A model generated the notes under the pieces. That model was not told where the DNA came from. It ran no database searches and saw only the letters and a list, made by a program, of their open reading frames with translations. From NCBI GenBank assembly GCA_964583615.1, contig CAZOWM010000041.1:1-33554 (forward strand): 33,554 nucleotides of DNA, in the 5' to 3' direction. The translations under genes were made by a program, and so were the position numbers. Positions 25,223 through 32,226 of this stretch are shown one piece after another. The stretch's first letter is position 1; each line of letters opens with the position of its first letter. This DNA comes from CAZOWM01 sp964583615. GTDB lineage: Bacteria; Spirochaetota; B62-G9; DRHN01.

Positions 25223-25251
25223 TTGACTGGAATCTTATCTTGTCCTACACT
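25223..25251 (+). promoter_or_regulatory. Promoter of the FHA protein gene
   Basis: TTGACT, 17-bp spacer, TACACT. It lies 41 bp upstream of the ATG, with GGAGGA between. Confidence 0.6.
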
Positions 25252-25292
25252 TTTAAAGAGGGACAAGCACTGCAGACGGAGGACACCGGGCA

Positions 25293-25637
25293 ATGTCTGA
25301 TGAAACGATTTACAAACGAGATGAGAAAGGGAAAAAAGTTGCGAAGAGCCTGCAGACGAAGCACATGAGAATCAGGTTCAAGGACAAGGATATCGATGTG
25401 AACCGGCTCATCACGATCGGAAGAGATCCGAAAAACGATATCGTTGTCAAGGACGATCCGCTTGTTTCTCGTAAACACGCACTGATCGAGAAGGAAGGCT
25501 CCCGCTACTACATAATGGATAAGGGGAGCACAAACGGCTCTTATCTGAACAACAACCCTCTCCCGAGCTGCGAGCGGGTAAAAATCTCACCCGGAGATGT
25601 GATCATCGTTGGAAAAACAAAGCTCGAGATTCTCTAG
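25293..25637 (+). CDS. FHA domain protein
   Basis: A single forkhead-associated domain of 114 residues preceded by a short basic N-terminus. The phosphothreonine-binding motifs are intact: I-G-R-D-P-K-N-D-I near the start of the domain, V-S-R-K-H-A, and D-K-G-S-T-N-G-S-Y-L near the end. FHA proteins read phosphothreonine marks left by Ser/Thr kinases, but no kinase lies in the window. The T-I-Y-K-R-D segment at the N-terminus holds a threonine that could be a phosphorylation site, as in GarA/OdhI-type proteins; this is inference. It has its own promoter and an SD (GGAGGA) about 10 nt before the ATG. Confidence 0.9.
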   Translation: MSDETIYKRDEKGKKVAKSLQTKHMRIRFKDKDIDVNRLITIGRDPKNDIVVKDDPLVSRKHALIEKEGSRYYIMDKGSTNGSYLNNNPLPSCERVKISPGDVIIVGKTKLEIL

Positions 25638-25683
25638 TACCGATCCTTATGGTGCTCTGTGCGCAGCCATCAGATATCGGCTG

Positions 25684-25712
25684 TTGACATATCTGACTGT
25701 TCGATTTACCAT
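25684..25712 (+). promoter_or_regulatory. Promoter-like sequence before the broken amidohydrolase gene
   Basis: TTGACA, 17-bp spacer, TACCAT. It would start transcription around 25719, only a few bases before the ATG at 25722, which has no Shine-Dalgarno; the original message may have been nearly leaderless. Confidence 0.45.
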
Positions 25713-25721
25713 TACGTCACC

Positions 25722-26012
25722 ATGAAGATCATCAACTTTCACGAACACATGTCCGACGACCTCATTAAAAGGAAAAAGAAACACGAAAACATCTCACTTG
25801 ACACAGCGTATCTTTCTTTTTTCTGTGATCGGTTCATTCCCCATACCGCGCCTTTTAAGCTGATTCAGCATGCGGTTCGTCTTGTGGGGCCGCTTAAGGT
25901 GTTGTACGGGTGGGAGAGAACCGACCCCCGCATCATTCTGGAGGCGGACATTCCCGAACGGAGCAAGGAGCTCATCATGCATGAAAATGCGTAGAGGTTC
26001 CTGTATCGTTGA
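25722..26012 (+). pseudogene. Amidohydrolase remnant (large internal deletion plus nonsense codon)
   Basis: The first residues (M-K-I-I-N-F-H-E-H-M) are a typical amidohydrolase opening with its metal-binding H-x-H. After about 30 residues the frame runs straight into what is normally the C-terminus: F-K-L-I-Q-H-A-V-R-L-V-G, L-Y-G-W-E-R-T-D-P in the place of the catalytic G-S-D, and R-S-K-E-L-I-M-H-E-N-A. Some 150-200 residues of barrel are missing. A TAG at 25992-25994 then interrupts H-E-N-A-[stop]-R-F-L, where Lys (AAG) would be natural, and the frame ends at TGA 26010-26012. The catalytic Asp is lost, so it is certainly inactive. It is not a copy of the intact amidohydrolase at 22621. Confidence 0.75.
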
Positions 26013-26048
26013 AACTGAAAGATGAGACGTGAAACAGCTTGTCTGTTT

Positions 26049-26777
26049 TCAGATAAAAGGGGTGCTGTTTCGCCTCCGTATATGAATCTGATCGACCCAG
26101 GCGCGGTTTGAGAGCGAGAGGAGATAGAGCACAGTGTGTGCAATATCCTCAGGCGGCATGAGGACCGACCGGTCGAGATCTGGACGTGCCTCTCCGATGA
26201 AGCTTGTGTCGACACCGCCGGGAAGAATCGCGGAGACGCAGATGTTGTGTTCCTGAGCTTCCACTGAGAGAGACTTTGTAATCCCCATGACTGCATGTTT
26301 GCTCGCCGTATACGCGGACTGCTTTGGATACCCCTTGAACCCCACGACACTGGATATATTAAAAATATAACCCTGTTTTTTCGGGATCATGAGTTTCAAC
26401 GCGCGTTGACAGCAGAGATACATACCCCGAACATTCACGTTCATCAGTGTGTCGAAATCTTTCATGTCGAAATCAACCAGCTTTCCCCAGATACCAATAC
26501 CGGCATTGTTGACCAGAATATCGAGTCTGCCAAACTGCTCCGCGATCCGCTCAAAGAGCGCGATCGTTTCCTGCTCAGATGAAACATCTGAAGCAGCCGC
26601 TGTCGCGCTTCCTCCGCGTGCTGAAATTTCCTCCTTCACGGATTCCAGTTTGTCTCTGCTGCGTGCGCTGAGAACAACGTGTGCACCCGCATCCGCGAGT
26701 GCAATACCGATACTCCGGCCGATTCCCCGGCTCGCCCCTGTCACGAGCGCAATGTGATCATGTAGATTCGCTGACAT
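26049..26777 (-). CDS. Short-chain dehydrogenase/reductase (SDR)
   Basis: Classical SDR of 242 residues, an NAD(P)-dependent oxidoreductase. The Rossmann motif T-G-A-S-R-G-I-G is at 13-20, N-N-A-G at 90-93, and the catalytic tetrad is N114, S142 or S143, Y156 and K160 in Y-T-A-S-K. An Arg in S-A-R-S-R (37-41) after the second strand suggests NADP preference. The C-terminal region keeps L-P-G-G-V-D-T and is about normal length. A weak AGGCG lies before the ATG, and a promoter lies at 26818-26846. The substrate is unknown. It is divergent from the aldolase/isomerase pair and may belong to the same sugar-handling block (inference). Confidence 0.9.
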   Translation of the reverse strand: MSANLHDHIALVTGASRGIGRSIGIALADAGAHVVLSARSRDKLESVKEEISARGGSATAAASDVSSEQETIALFERIAEQFGRLDILVNNAGIGIWGKLVDFDMKDFDTLMNVNVRGMYLCCQRALKLMIPKKQGYIFNISSVVGFKGYPKQSAYTASKHAVMGITKSLSVEAQEHNICVSAILPGGVDTSFIGEARPDLDRSVLMPPEDIAHTVLYLLSLSNRAWVDQIHIRRRNSTPFI

Positions 26778-26817
26778 AACGAACGCCTTTTTTTGAGTTT
26801 GGAAAATCCTTTTGCAG

Positions 26818-26846
26818 ATAATACCATAAAGCGGGGGGAATCACAA
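26818..26846 (-). promoter_or_regulatory. Promoter of the SDR gene
   Basis: On the minus strand: TTGTGA, 17-bp spacer, TATTAT (-10 five of six). The leader would be about 34 nt. Confidence 0.5.
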
Positions 26847-27019
26847 GGCCGATTTTCCTGCCCTTGTTTTTTTTCTCGAACAGAAGCGGAGAGGAAGTGT
26901 TTTGTGTATTGCAATTCGCCAGACACTTACGGTTTTTTCTGTATTTTGCATTTTCTGTGTGATAAAATAATAGACGAACCAAAGCGCGTCGCCATCCCGA
27001 AAAAAAGGCGGAAGAAACG

Positions 27020-27883
27020 GTGGGTTTTGTGAGCAGTGCACGTATATACCGGCACGCAGAATCGGAAGGGTATGTTGTTGCGGGTTTCGACTCCTACTGC
27101 CTCGAGGTAATACAGGCACACGTCATTGCCGCTAATGCAGAAAACGCTCCTTTTCTTCTTCAGGTCACTCCAAAGGGACTGCGTCAAATCGGGCTCGGGT
27201 ACTTCACGGCAATGGCACGAGCGCTCATCAGCAACAGCACTGTACCGGTCGCGATGCATCTCGATCATGGGACAAGTCTCGATGAAATACAGCCATGCAT
27301 CGAAAAAGGATTTACATCAGTGATGATTGACGGTTCGAAACTTTCATTCGATGAGAACATCGAAATCACCAGACGCGTGGTAAAAATCGTGCACAGGCGC
27401 GGAGTGACGGTGGAGGCCGAACTCGGGAGGGTCCTTGGAAAGGAGAGTGACATCGAGGTGAAAAACGGAGAGGAAAGCTACACAGACCCCGATGCTGCCG
27501 TGGAGTTTGTGAGGGCAACCGGAGTCGACAGTCTCGCTGTTTCAGTGGGAACGAAACACGGATTTTACCGGAAAGAACCTCTCATCGACTTTGAACGGCT
27601 TGCCGCCATCCATGAAAGAGTACGAGTGCCCCTGGTCTTTCACGGTGGGACGGGACTGGGTCCTGAAATAATAGACCGCGCCTCAAAGCTCGGGGTGCGA
27701 AAAATCAATATAGGAACGCTGATAAAACATGCGTTCACGTCAGGTGTGAAGGAGTACACGCACGCACATCCGGATGAAATCGATCCTCGGAGGATTCTCG
27801 GGCATGCACGGGACAACACGGTCAAGGAGCTGAGAGCGGTTTGCAGGATGTTCGGCTCGAGCGGAAAAAACTGGCTGAAATAG
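27020..27883 (+). CDS. Class II ketose-bisphosphate aldolase (tagatose-/fructose-bisphosphate aldolase family)
   Basis: Zinc-dependent aldolase of 287 residues that splits a ketose-1,6-bisphosphate into glyceraldehyde-3-phosphate and dihydroxyacetone phosphate. Catalytic D82 and zinc ligand H83 lie in H-L-D-H-G; other metal residues are E134 in E-A-E-L-G, H180 in G-T-K-H-G and H208 in F-H-G-G-T-G. The sequence resembles GatY/KbaY-type enzymes at least as much as glycolytic Fba. The start is GTG 27020 with GGCGGAAG 5 nt upstream; a second GTG at 27029 is less well placed. It is followed after 21 bp by a SIS-domain isomerase, forming an operon that points to tagatose or amino-sugar phosphate breakdown. 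Confidence 0.88.
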   Translation: MGFVSSARIYRHAESEGYVVAGFDSYCLEVIQAHVIAANAENAPFLLQVTPKGLRQIGLGYFTAMARALISNSTVPVAMHLDHGTSLDEIQPCIEKGFTSVMIDGSKLSFDENIEITRRVVKIVHRRGVTVEAELGRVLGKESDIEVKNGEESYTDPDAAVEFVRATGVDSLAVSVGTKHGFYRKEPLIDFERLAAIHERVRVPLVFHGGTGLGPEIIDRASKLGVRKINIGTLIKHAFTSGVKEYTHAHPDEIDPRRILGHARDNTVKELRAVCRMFGSSGKNWLK

Positions 27884-27904
27884 CGAAGAAAGGAGCCCCG
27901 GGAA

Positions 27905-28984
27905 ATGAAAGAGATGATCGGAGAACATACAATAAGATCGATACTTAAACAGCCTGACACGTGGGAGTCGACGATTTTAGAGGTAAAATCCAAAAAGGAG
28001 GAGATTCTCGCATTGTTCAGGGGAGTGGAGCACGTGCTGTTCACTGGATGCGGTTCTAACTACTACATGTCCCTGTCTGCTGCATTTCACCTGCAGTTTC
28101 TGTGCGCAATCCGGGCGAGGGGTGTTCCCGCTTCCGAAATAGTGCTGTTCAAGGAGGGGGTATTTGCCCCTCATGTGAAGACCCTTGTGGTGGCGCTGTG
28201 CCGGTCTGGGGAAACGACCGAAGTCAAGGAGGCAGTGAAAAAGGTTAAACAAAGCCCGATGTGTAAAACCCTCTACATAGGCTGCTATCCCGAAAGCAGT
28301 GTCGCAAAGATGTGTGATCTCGCAATCGGTCTTTCCGATGCCCAGGAGAAAAGCGTGGTGACCACGGAGTCGTTCACTGCTATGCTGCTCGCTGTACAGA
28401 TAATAGCCGGATGGCTTTCCGGCCCGGTGGCAGGAAAACAAGACGAATACGGAGATCTGCTCTCTTTTCTTCCGGAAACCGGACGCAGGATCATTCGAAC
28501 TTTTCATCCGGACATACGGTCTATCCCTGTTCATGCATATTCCCAATTTGTGTTTCTCGGATCAGGTCCCTTTTACGGGATTGCAAACGAATCCATGTTA
28601 AAAATGAAAGAGATGGCCCTCGTTCCCTCAGATGCCTTCCATGCACTGGAGTTCCGGCATGGGCCGAAATCGATCCTCGATAAAGACGTTCTCGTCACGC
28701 TCTTTTTTTCCGATAGCGGGCTTCACTTTGAAAAACAGCTTCTTAAAGAAATAAAGGCTCTCGGCGGTTCAACGGTGTCGGTCTGTGACAGTGCTGACTC
28801 AACGGTTCGCGATGAATCAGATTACCTCTTTGAACTGCGCTCGAACATCCCGGAATGCGCCAGAAGTGTGCTCTATGTACCGATCATGCAGCTTCTCGCA
28901 TTTTACAAGGCCTTGTCCAAAAACATCGATGTGGACGCTCCCAGAAACCTTTCCTATTACGTTACGATCCGAGACTGCTGTTGA
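27905..28984 (+). CDS. SIS-domain sugar-phosphate isomerase/deaminase (AgaS/GlmS-isomerase type)
   Basis: Protein of 359 residues with two sugar-isomerase (SIS) domains like the C-terminal half of glucosamine-6-phosphate synthase, but without the glutaminase domain. The phosphosugar-binding motifs G-C-G-S-N-Y-Y (about 48-54) and C-R-S-G-E-T-T-E (about 98-105) are clear, as is E-F-R-H-G-P-K-S (about 249-256) near the catalytic region. Such proteins act as AgaS/FrlB/NagB-II-type deaminases or aldose/ketose isomerases. Pairing with a class II aldolase matches the aga/gat arrangement, where the isomerase product is later phosphorylated and cleaved; no 6-phosphofructokinase-like kinase is seen here. 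AAAGGAG lies about 10 nt before the ATG. Confidence 0.86.
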   Translation: MKEMIGEHTIRSILKQPDTWESTILEVKSKKEEILALFRGVEHVLFTGCGSNYYMSLSAAFHLQFLCAIRARGVPASEIVLFKEGVFAPHVKTLVVALCRSGETTEVKEAVKKVKQSPMCKTLYIGCYPESSVAKMCDLAIGLSDAQEKSVVTTESFTAMLLAVQIIAGWLSGPVAGKQDEYGDLLSFLPETGRRIIRTFHPDIRSIPVHAYSQFVFLGSGPFYGIANESMLKMKEMALVPSDAFHALEFRHGPKSILDKDVLVTLFFSDSGLHFEKQLLKEIKALGGSTVSVCDSADSTVRDESDYLFELRSNIPECARSVLYVPIMQLLAFYKALSKNIDVDAPRNLSYYVTIRDCC

Positions 28985-28991
28985 CAAGAAA

Positions 28992-29345
28992 GTGCTGAAC
29001 ATTTATCATCACTTCATGTTCCAGAACATCGATTCAAAGTTTTTCAAAGAGCTTGAGCACATGAATCCGGATAACGTGTGCAGCAGGAGTCTCGCCGAGT
29101 TCGATCCGGAACAGGGTATGTACCGTGTGTCTGAGTTTGGTGAGCCGCTGGCCATGGGAGATGCGGCATTTCGGTTCCAGATTCTCCCCCGGATTCCTCT
29201 TACTGCAGTGCTCTGGTACGGTGACAAAGAATTCGAAGCATCAGCAAAGCTTCTCATGGATTCGACGATCCAGCACCACCTTCCACTCGATGTGATATAC
29301 CCGATGTCTGTGGAATTCATACGAAGGTTTGTGGGGTATCTTTGA
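28992..29345 (+). CDS. Shortened DUF3786-like protein
   Basis: About 117 residues from GTG 28992, 7 nt after the stop of the isomerase gene, so probably translated by coupling; ATG 29016 is the other possible start. An open frame extends back to 28785, but that part overlaps the isomerase and is not typical of the family. The product joins an N-terminal DUF3786-like segment (F-F-K-E-L..., F-D-P-E-Q-G-M-Y-R-V) directly to the C-terminal one (M-G-D-A-A-F-R-F, L-P-R-I-P-L, L-W-Y-G-D-K-E-F). The central ~80 residues usual in this family, including the G-K-W-I-S-F-type motif, are absent although the frame is kept. It may be a compact functional variant or an in-frame deletion relic. Confidence 0.6.
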   Translation: MLNIYHHFMFQNIDSKFFKELEHMNPDNVCSRSLAEFDPEQGMYRVSEFGEPLAMGDAAFRFQILPRIPLTAVLWYGDKEFEASAKLLMDSTIQHHLPLDVIYPMSVEFIRRFVGYL

Positions 29346-29359
29346 TTGGTGTTTTACAC

Positions 29360-30115
29360 TCACCTCCGAATTTCGGTTTTCAGTACCTTTTTCAGCTTTT
29401 CATAGAACTCTTTTTCCGTTATCTCGAACTTGTTTATGTACTGAACCGATCCGATTTGGAGCTTGAGGCCTTCAGAAAGGCGCGTTTCATCGAGAAATAC
29501 GACGATAATGTCCTTGTTTTCGTTGAACGCGAGGTTTATCTCGTTTCGCACGTTTCTGGAAGCGGAAGCGGACGGGCTCATGAATACGAGAAACTGTGAA
29601 CATTTGATAACCGACTTTCCCACGACCTCGGGCCACTCGTTTCCCGGTTCGATTCCTTCGTCGTACCAGATCCGATACCTGCTCCTGTTCAGCGACTTGA
29701 GGACTTTAAACACGGTTTTCATGTCTTTGTGAGAGTAACTGGTAAACAGATATTGCTTGGCCCCTCTGTATGCGGGCATGGGAGTCTTGACTGGAGGCTT
29801 ATGCTTCTGTAACGCATTTCGCCTCGATGCTGTTCTTGGGGGCGCAGTGGTTTTATTCCGCGCGCTTTTTGATGCTTGCTTTTGCTGCGAGGCGGCGGAG
29901 CTTTTCACAGCGGTTTGTTTTTTCGGCGCACTCTTTTTTACAGCGGGTTTTTTTCTGGCTTGCGGCTTTTTTGCTGCGGTTTTTCGAGAGGTTTTTTTCG
30001 AAGTTTTATTTTTTCTGCGCGGCGTTTTTGAAGCGGACGTTTTACGCGAGCTCGATTTCGCGGCCGACCGTGTGCCTGTTTTCGTCGGTCTCTTTTTTGT
30101 CTTTGTTGTGGACAT
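29360..30115 (-). CDS. TIR-domain protein with histone-H1-like basic N-terminal tail
   Basis: Protein of 251 residues. Residues 1 to about 112 form a disordered tail of Lys, Arg, Ala, Ser, Thr and Pro: about 38 basic residues (27 Lys, 11 Arg) and no acidic residue, with A-A-K-K-P and K-K-S-A-P-K-K motifs like histone H1 or bacterial Hc1. A TIR domain (about 118-238) follows: Y-L-F-T-S-Y-S-H-K-D, the BB-loop-like W-Y-D-E-G-I-E-P-G-N-E-W, then S-x-x-V-R-N-E with E192 in the position of the NADase catalytic Glu. Bacterial TIR effectors commonly cleave NAD+. The ATG at 30115 has GAGAGGT 6 nt upstream, inside the 21-bp gap after the cyclase gene, so the two are one operon. It converges on the DUF3786-like gene with 14 bp between. 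No cyclic-nucleotide-binding domain is visible. Confidence 0.85.
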   Translation of the reverse strand: MSTTKTKKRPTKTGTRSAAKSSSRKTSASKTPRRKNKTSKKTSRKTAAKKPQARKKPAVKKSAPKKQTAVKSSAASQQKQASKSARNKTTAPPRTASRRNALQKHKPPVKTPMPAYRGAKQYLFTSYSHKDMKTVFKVLKSLNRSRYRIWYDEGIEPGNEWPEVVGKSVIKCSQFLVFMSPSASASRNVRNEINLAFNENKDIIVVFLDETRLSEGLKLQIGSVQYINKFEITEKEFYEKLKKVLKTEIRR

Positions 30116-30136
30116 GGCTGTACCTCTCACAGAATA

Positions 30137-32095
30137 CTAAAGAATTTCGTTTTTTCTCTTTACGAGATAGATCGGGTACTTCCCGAACTCTTTTGGAAGA
30201 ACAATTATTCCCACGTATTTACACTCCAGCTCATTGTTTCTGTCCGACATGAGCAGTGAGGCAAACTGTTCGCTCGCATACACGTTGCCAGGACTGGTGA
30301 TGGGTTCGATTCTTGCAGCCTGATTCACATGGGTGCCGAAATAGTTCATTCGGTTCAGCACCGGTTCTTTTGCACTGAACACCGGGCCTGCATGCAGGCC
30401 GATTCTGATGTTGAGATTTTCAGGCAGATTGCATTTTTGCCGGTCGATATTTTTCACAAAATCCCTCAATTCGAGGGCGTACTGCGCCGCCGAAACCAGG
30501 TCTTCAAAGACAAAGTACAGTGCGTCTCCCCACATATTCCTGAAGATCGGCTTGTTTCGTGTTTTATCCAGGTTCTCAGCAAGGGGGTGCAGAAATTTGT
30601 CGATATACGACGGAATCTGCTCCTCTTTCAATATGCTGAATCCGACAAGATCGGAAAAGAGAAGGGCTTTGATCGATCGCTGTATGGTGAGCCCGGCCGC
30701 ACCCCTTTTTTTCTCCCGCGAAGCAGGTTTCAAAAGGTCTTTTTTTCTGGTCCGAGAAGCCGATTTTCTTATATTTTTTGCCTGATAGAGGTCGACTGTT
30801 TTGATTGGAAGCTTTTTCGATTCCCACACCTGTATGAATTCCGATGTTCCGCCGGAGCCGGCCTGTTTTTTTCCGTCCCATACAGCGACGAGAACAGGTT
30901 CGGTTTCCAGCACTTCACTTCTCAGCAGCGCCTTGCCCATGATAATCGAGTTGGCGTAGTCGAACAGCACATCATCTCCAAGATACTTTCCCCCTGTGAC
31001 ATTTATGATTATGGAGCTCTTTTCCATTGCCCTTTTCGCACGCTGCACCCATTCGTCTCCCGCAAACGCGACGCTCGTTTTGATGAAGTCTTCTCTGTCG
31101 AAGGGCAAAATGATATTCATCTCGGCATTTCTTTCCTGCATGCACTCAACAAATAGTATGTCTGACCCGCATGCCACTGAAGAGTATCCGATTCCTGCAT
31201 TGATTGAATCGAGTGTGGAGAACAGCTTCTTTTTTGTCTCTTTTTCGAGCTCTGGAGGAAACCGCGGGTTTTTTCTCTCCGGATGGTCTATCATGTGGCC
31301 GGTGAACGCCACGATCCTGGGGATCTTCAATATGTCGAGGATTTCCTGATCGATATCGATATACTTTCCCAAAAGCTTTATCTGCCTCCGGGTGCTCGCG
31401 AGGTCGGAATAATTTTTCGTACTTGTCGCCTTTGCTTTTAAGAAATACTGTTTTGCATCCTCGATTTTTCCGACAAGGAGATTTCCCTCTCCCATGGTGG
31501 CAAGGCACCAGTACGAGGGGGTTGAAGATCTCTGTATCTTTTGCGTACAGATGCGAATCACAATGGACGCAAGTTTCTCCGCAGTCTGTGCGTCTCCAAG
31601 CATCAGGCTTAGGCTTGCTGCGTTTATTCCGGAATAGTATCCCTTGTTCTTTCGAAATGCCTGAAAGTAGAGATTTCTCGACATCTTCAGCTCGGAGCTC
31701 AACGAGGGCGCCTGTCCGGAAATAATCCACATGTCTTTGTACACTCTCCCGAGTAATCCGAGCGTTTCTTCGTCATAATTTCCTTTCTTCAAGAGGCCCG
31801 ACAGGATGTCCCGCGCTCTCGTGAGATATCCGCATTTAATCAGAGAAAGAGAAAAGAGCTGGTTGAGACGAAGATTTTCTGCAAAGAATTGAAGACCTTC
31901 ACTCAATATGTCGTAGGCAAACATGACCTGCCCGAGTTTGTACGCGCTCTCTCCGATACGGATGTAATATGTCGGGTCCTTTCTCCACTGTGATTCATCT
32001 TTCGAGATCCAGAGCTCGTGAATCACGTTCTCGATTTCGGGATTCCTGAGATCGAGTTTTTTCTCGAATGCATGTATTTCGATGCGTTCATTCAT
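30137..32095 (-). CDS. TPR / SLOG-like sensor protein with C-terminal class III nucleotidyl cyclase domain
   Basis: Protein of 652 residues counted from ATG 32095, chosen because a promoter (-10 TATACT) overlaps the extra codons of the in-frame ATG at 32146. Residues ~25-245 are TPR-like helices as in DUF4071/TRAFs-binding-type proteins. Residues ~258-438 are a Rossmann-like SLOG domain (I-V-A-F-T-G-H-M-I-D, A-C-G-S-D-I-L-F-V-E, I-L-P-F-D-R-E-D-F), a fold that binds nucleotide-derived ligands. A basic linker (443-465) leads to a class III cyclase homology domain (474-647). Metal-binding aspartates D482 (F-S-D-L-V-G-F-S) and D524 (W-G-D-A-L) and transition-state N591/R595 are present. The Lys and Asp that select adenine in classical cyclases are N520 and N584, so the product may not be cAMP. 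It is followed by the TIR gene. No membrane segment is seen. Confidence 0.85.
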   Translation of the reverse strand: MNERIEIHAFEKKLDLRNPEIENVIHELWISKDESQWRKDPTYYIRIGESAYKLGQVMFAYDILSEGLQFFAENLRLNQLFSLSLIKCGYLTRARDILSGLLKKGNYDEETLGLLGRVYKDMWIISGQAPSLSSELKMSRNLYFQAFRKNKGYYSGINAASLSLMLGDAQTAEKLASIVIRICTQKIQRSSTPSYWCLATMGEGNLLVGKIEDAKQYFLKAKATSTKNYSDLASTRRQIKLLGKYIDIDQEILDILKIPRIVAFTGHMIDHPERKNPRFPPELEKETKKKLFSTLDSINAGIGYSSVACGSDILFVECMQERNAEMNIILPFDREDFIKTSVAFAGDEWVQRAKRAMEKSSIIINVTGGKYLGDDVLFDYANSIIMGKALLRSEVLETEPVLVAVWDGKKQAGSGGTSEFIQVWESKKLPIKTVDLYQAKNIRKSASRTRKKDLLKPASREKKRGAAGLTIQRSIKALLFSDLVGFSILKEEQIPSYIDKFLHPLAENLDKTRNKPIFRNMWGDALYFVFEDLVSAAQYALELRDFVKNIDRQKCNLPENLNIRIGLHAGPVFSAKEPVLNRMNYFGTHVNQAARIEPITSPGNVYASEQFASLLMSDRNNELECKYVGIIVLPKEFGKYPIYLVKRKNEIL

Positions 32096-32118
32096 TCGGT
32101 TTCTGCTCTCATATTGAA

Positions 32119-32147
32119 GTATAGCCTGTTTTCTTACAAATATCATA
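32119..32147 (-). promoter_or_regulatory. Promoter of the cyclase-TIR operon
   Basis: On the minus strand: ATGATA, 17-bp spacer, TATACT (-10 five of six). The message would begin near 32112 and supports translation from ATG 32095, about 17 nt downstream with GAGAG between. Confidence 0.5.
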
Positions 32148-32226
32148 TTTTATCAATTGCAGCGGCATATACATCTGTAGTATCATAATACACTCATGTA
32201 TCGTGCGTGGTGCAAGAGGAGGGTAC

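Noticed and set aside
28785..28991. Long upstream extension of the DUF3786-like gene inside the isomerase gene
   Set aside because: The extension overlaps conserved isomerase codons and has no family similarity; a start after the isomerase stop is more credible.
29757..30140. Plus-strand hydrophobic frame opposite the TIR gene tail
   Set aside because: Phe/Ala/Val-rich antisense of the Lys/Ala-rich H1-like tail. The tail is linked in frame to a clear TIR domain, so the minus strand is the coding one.
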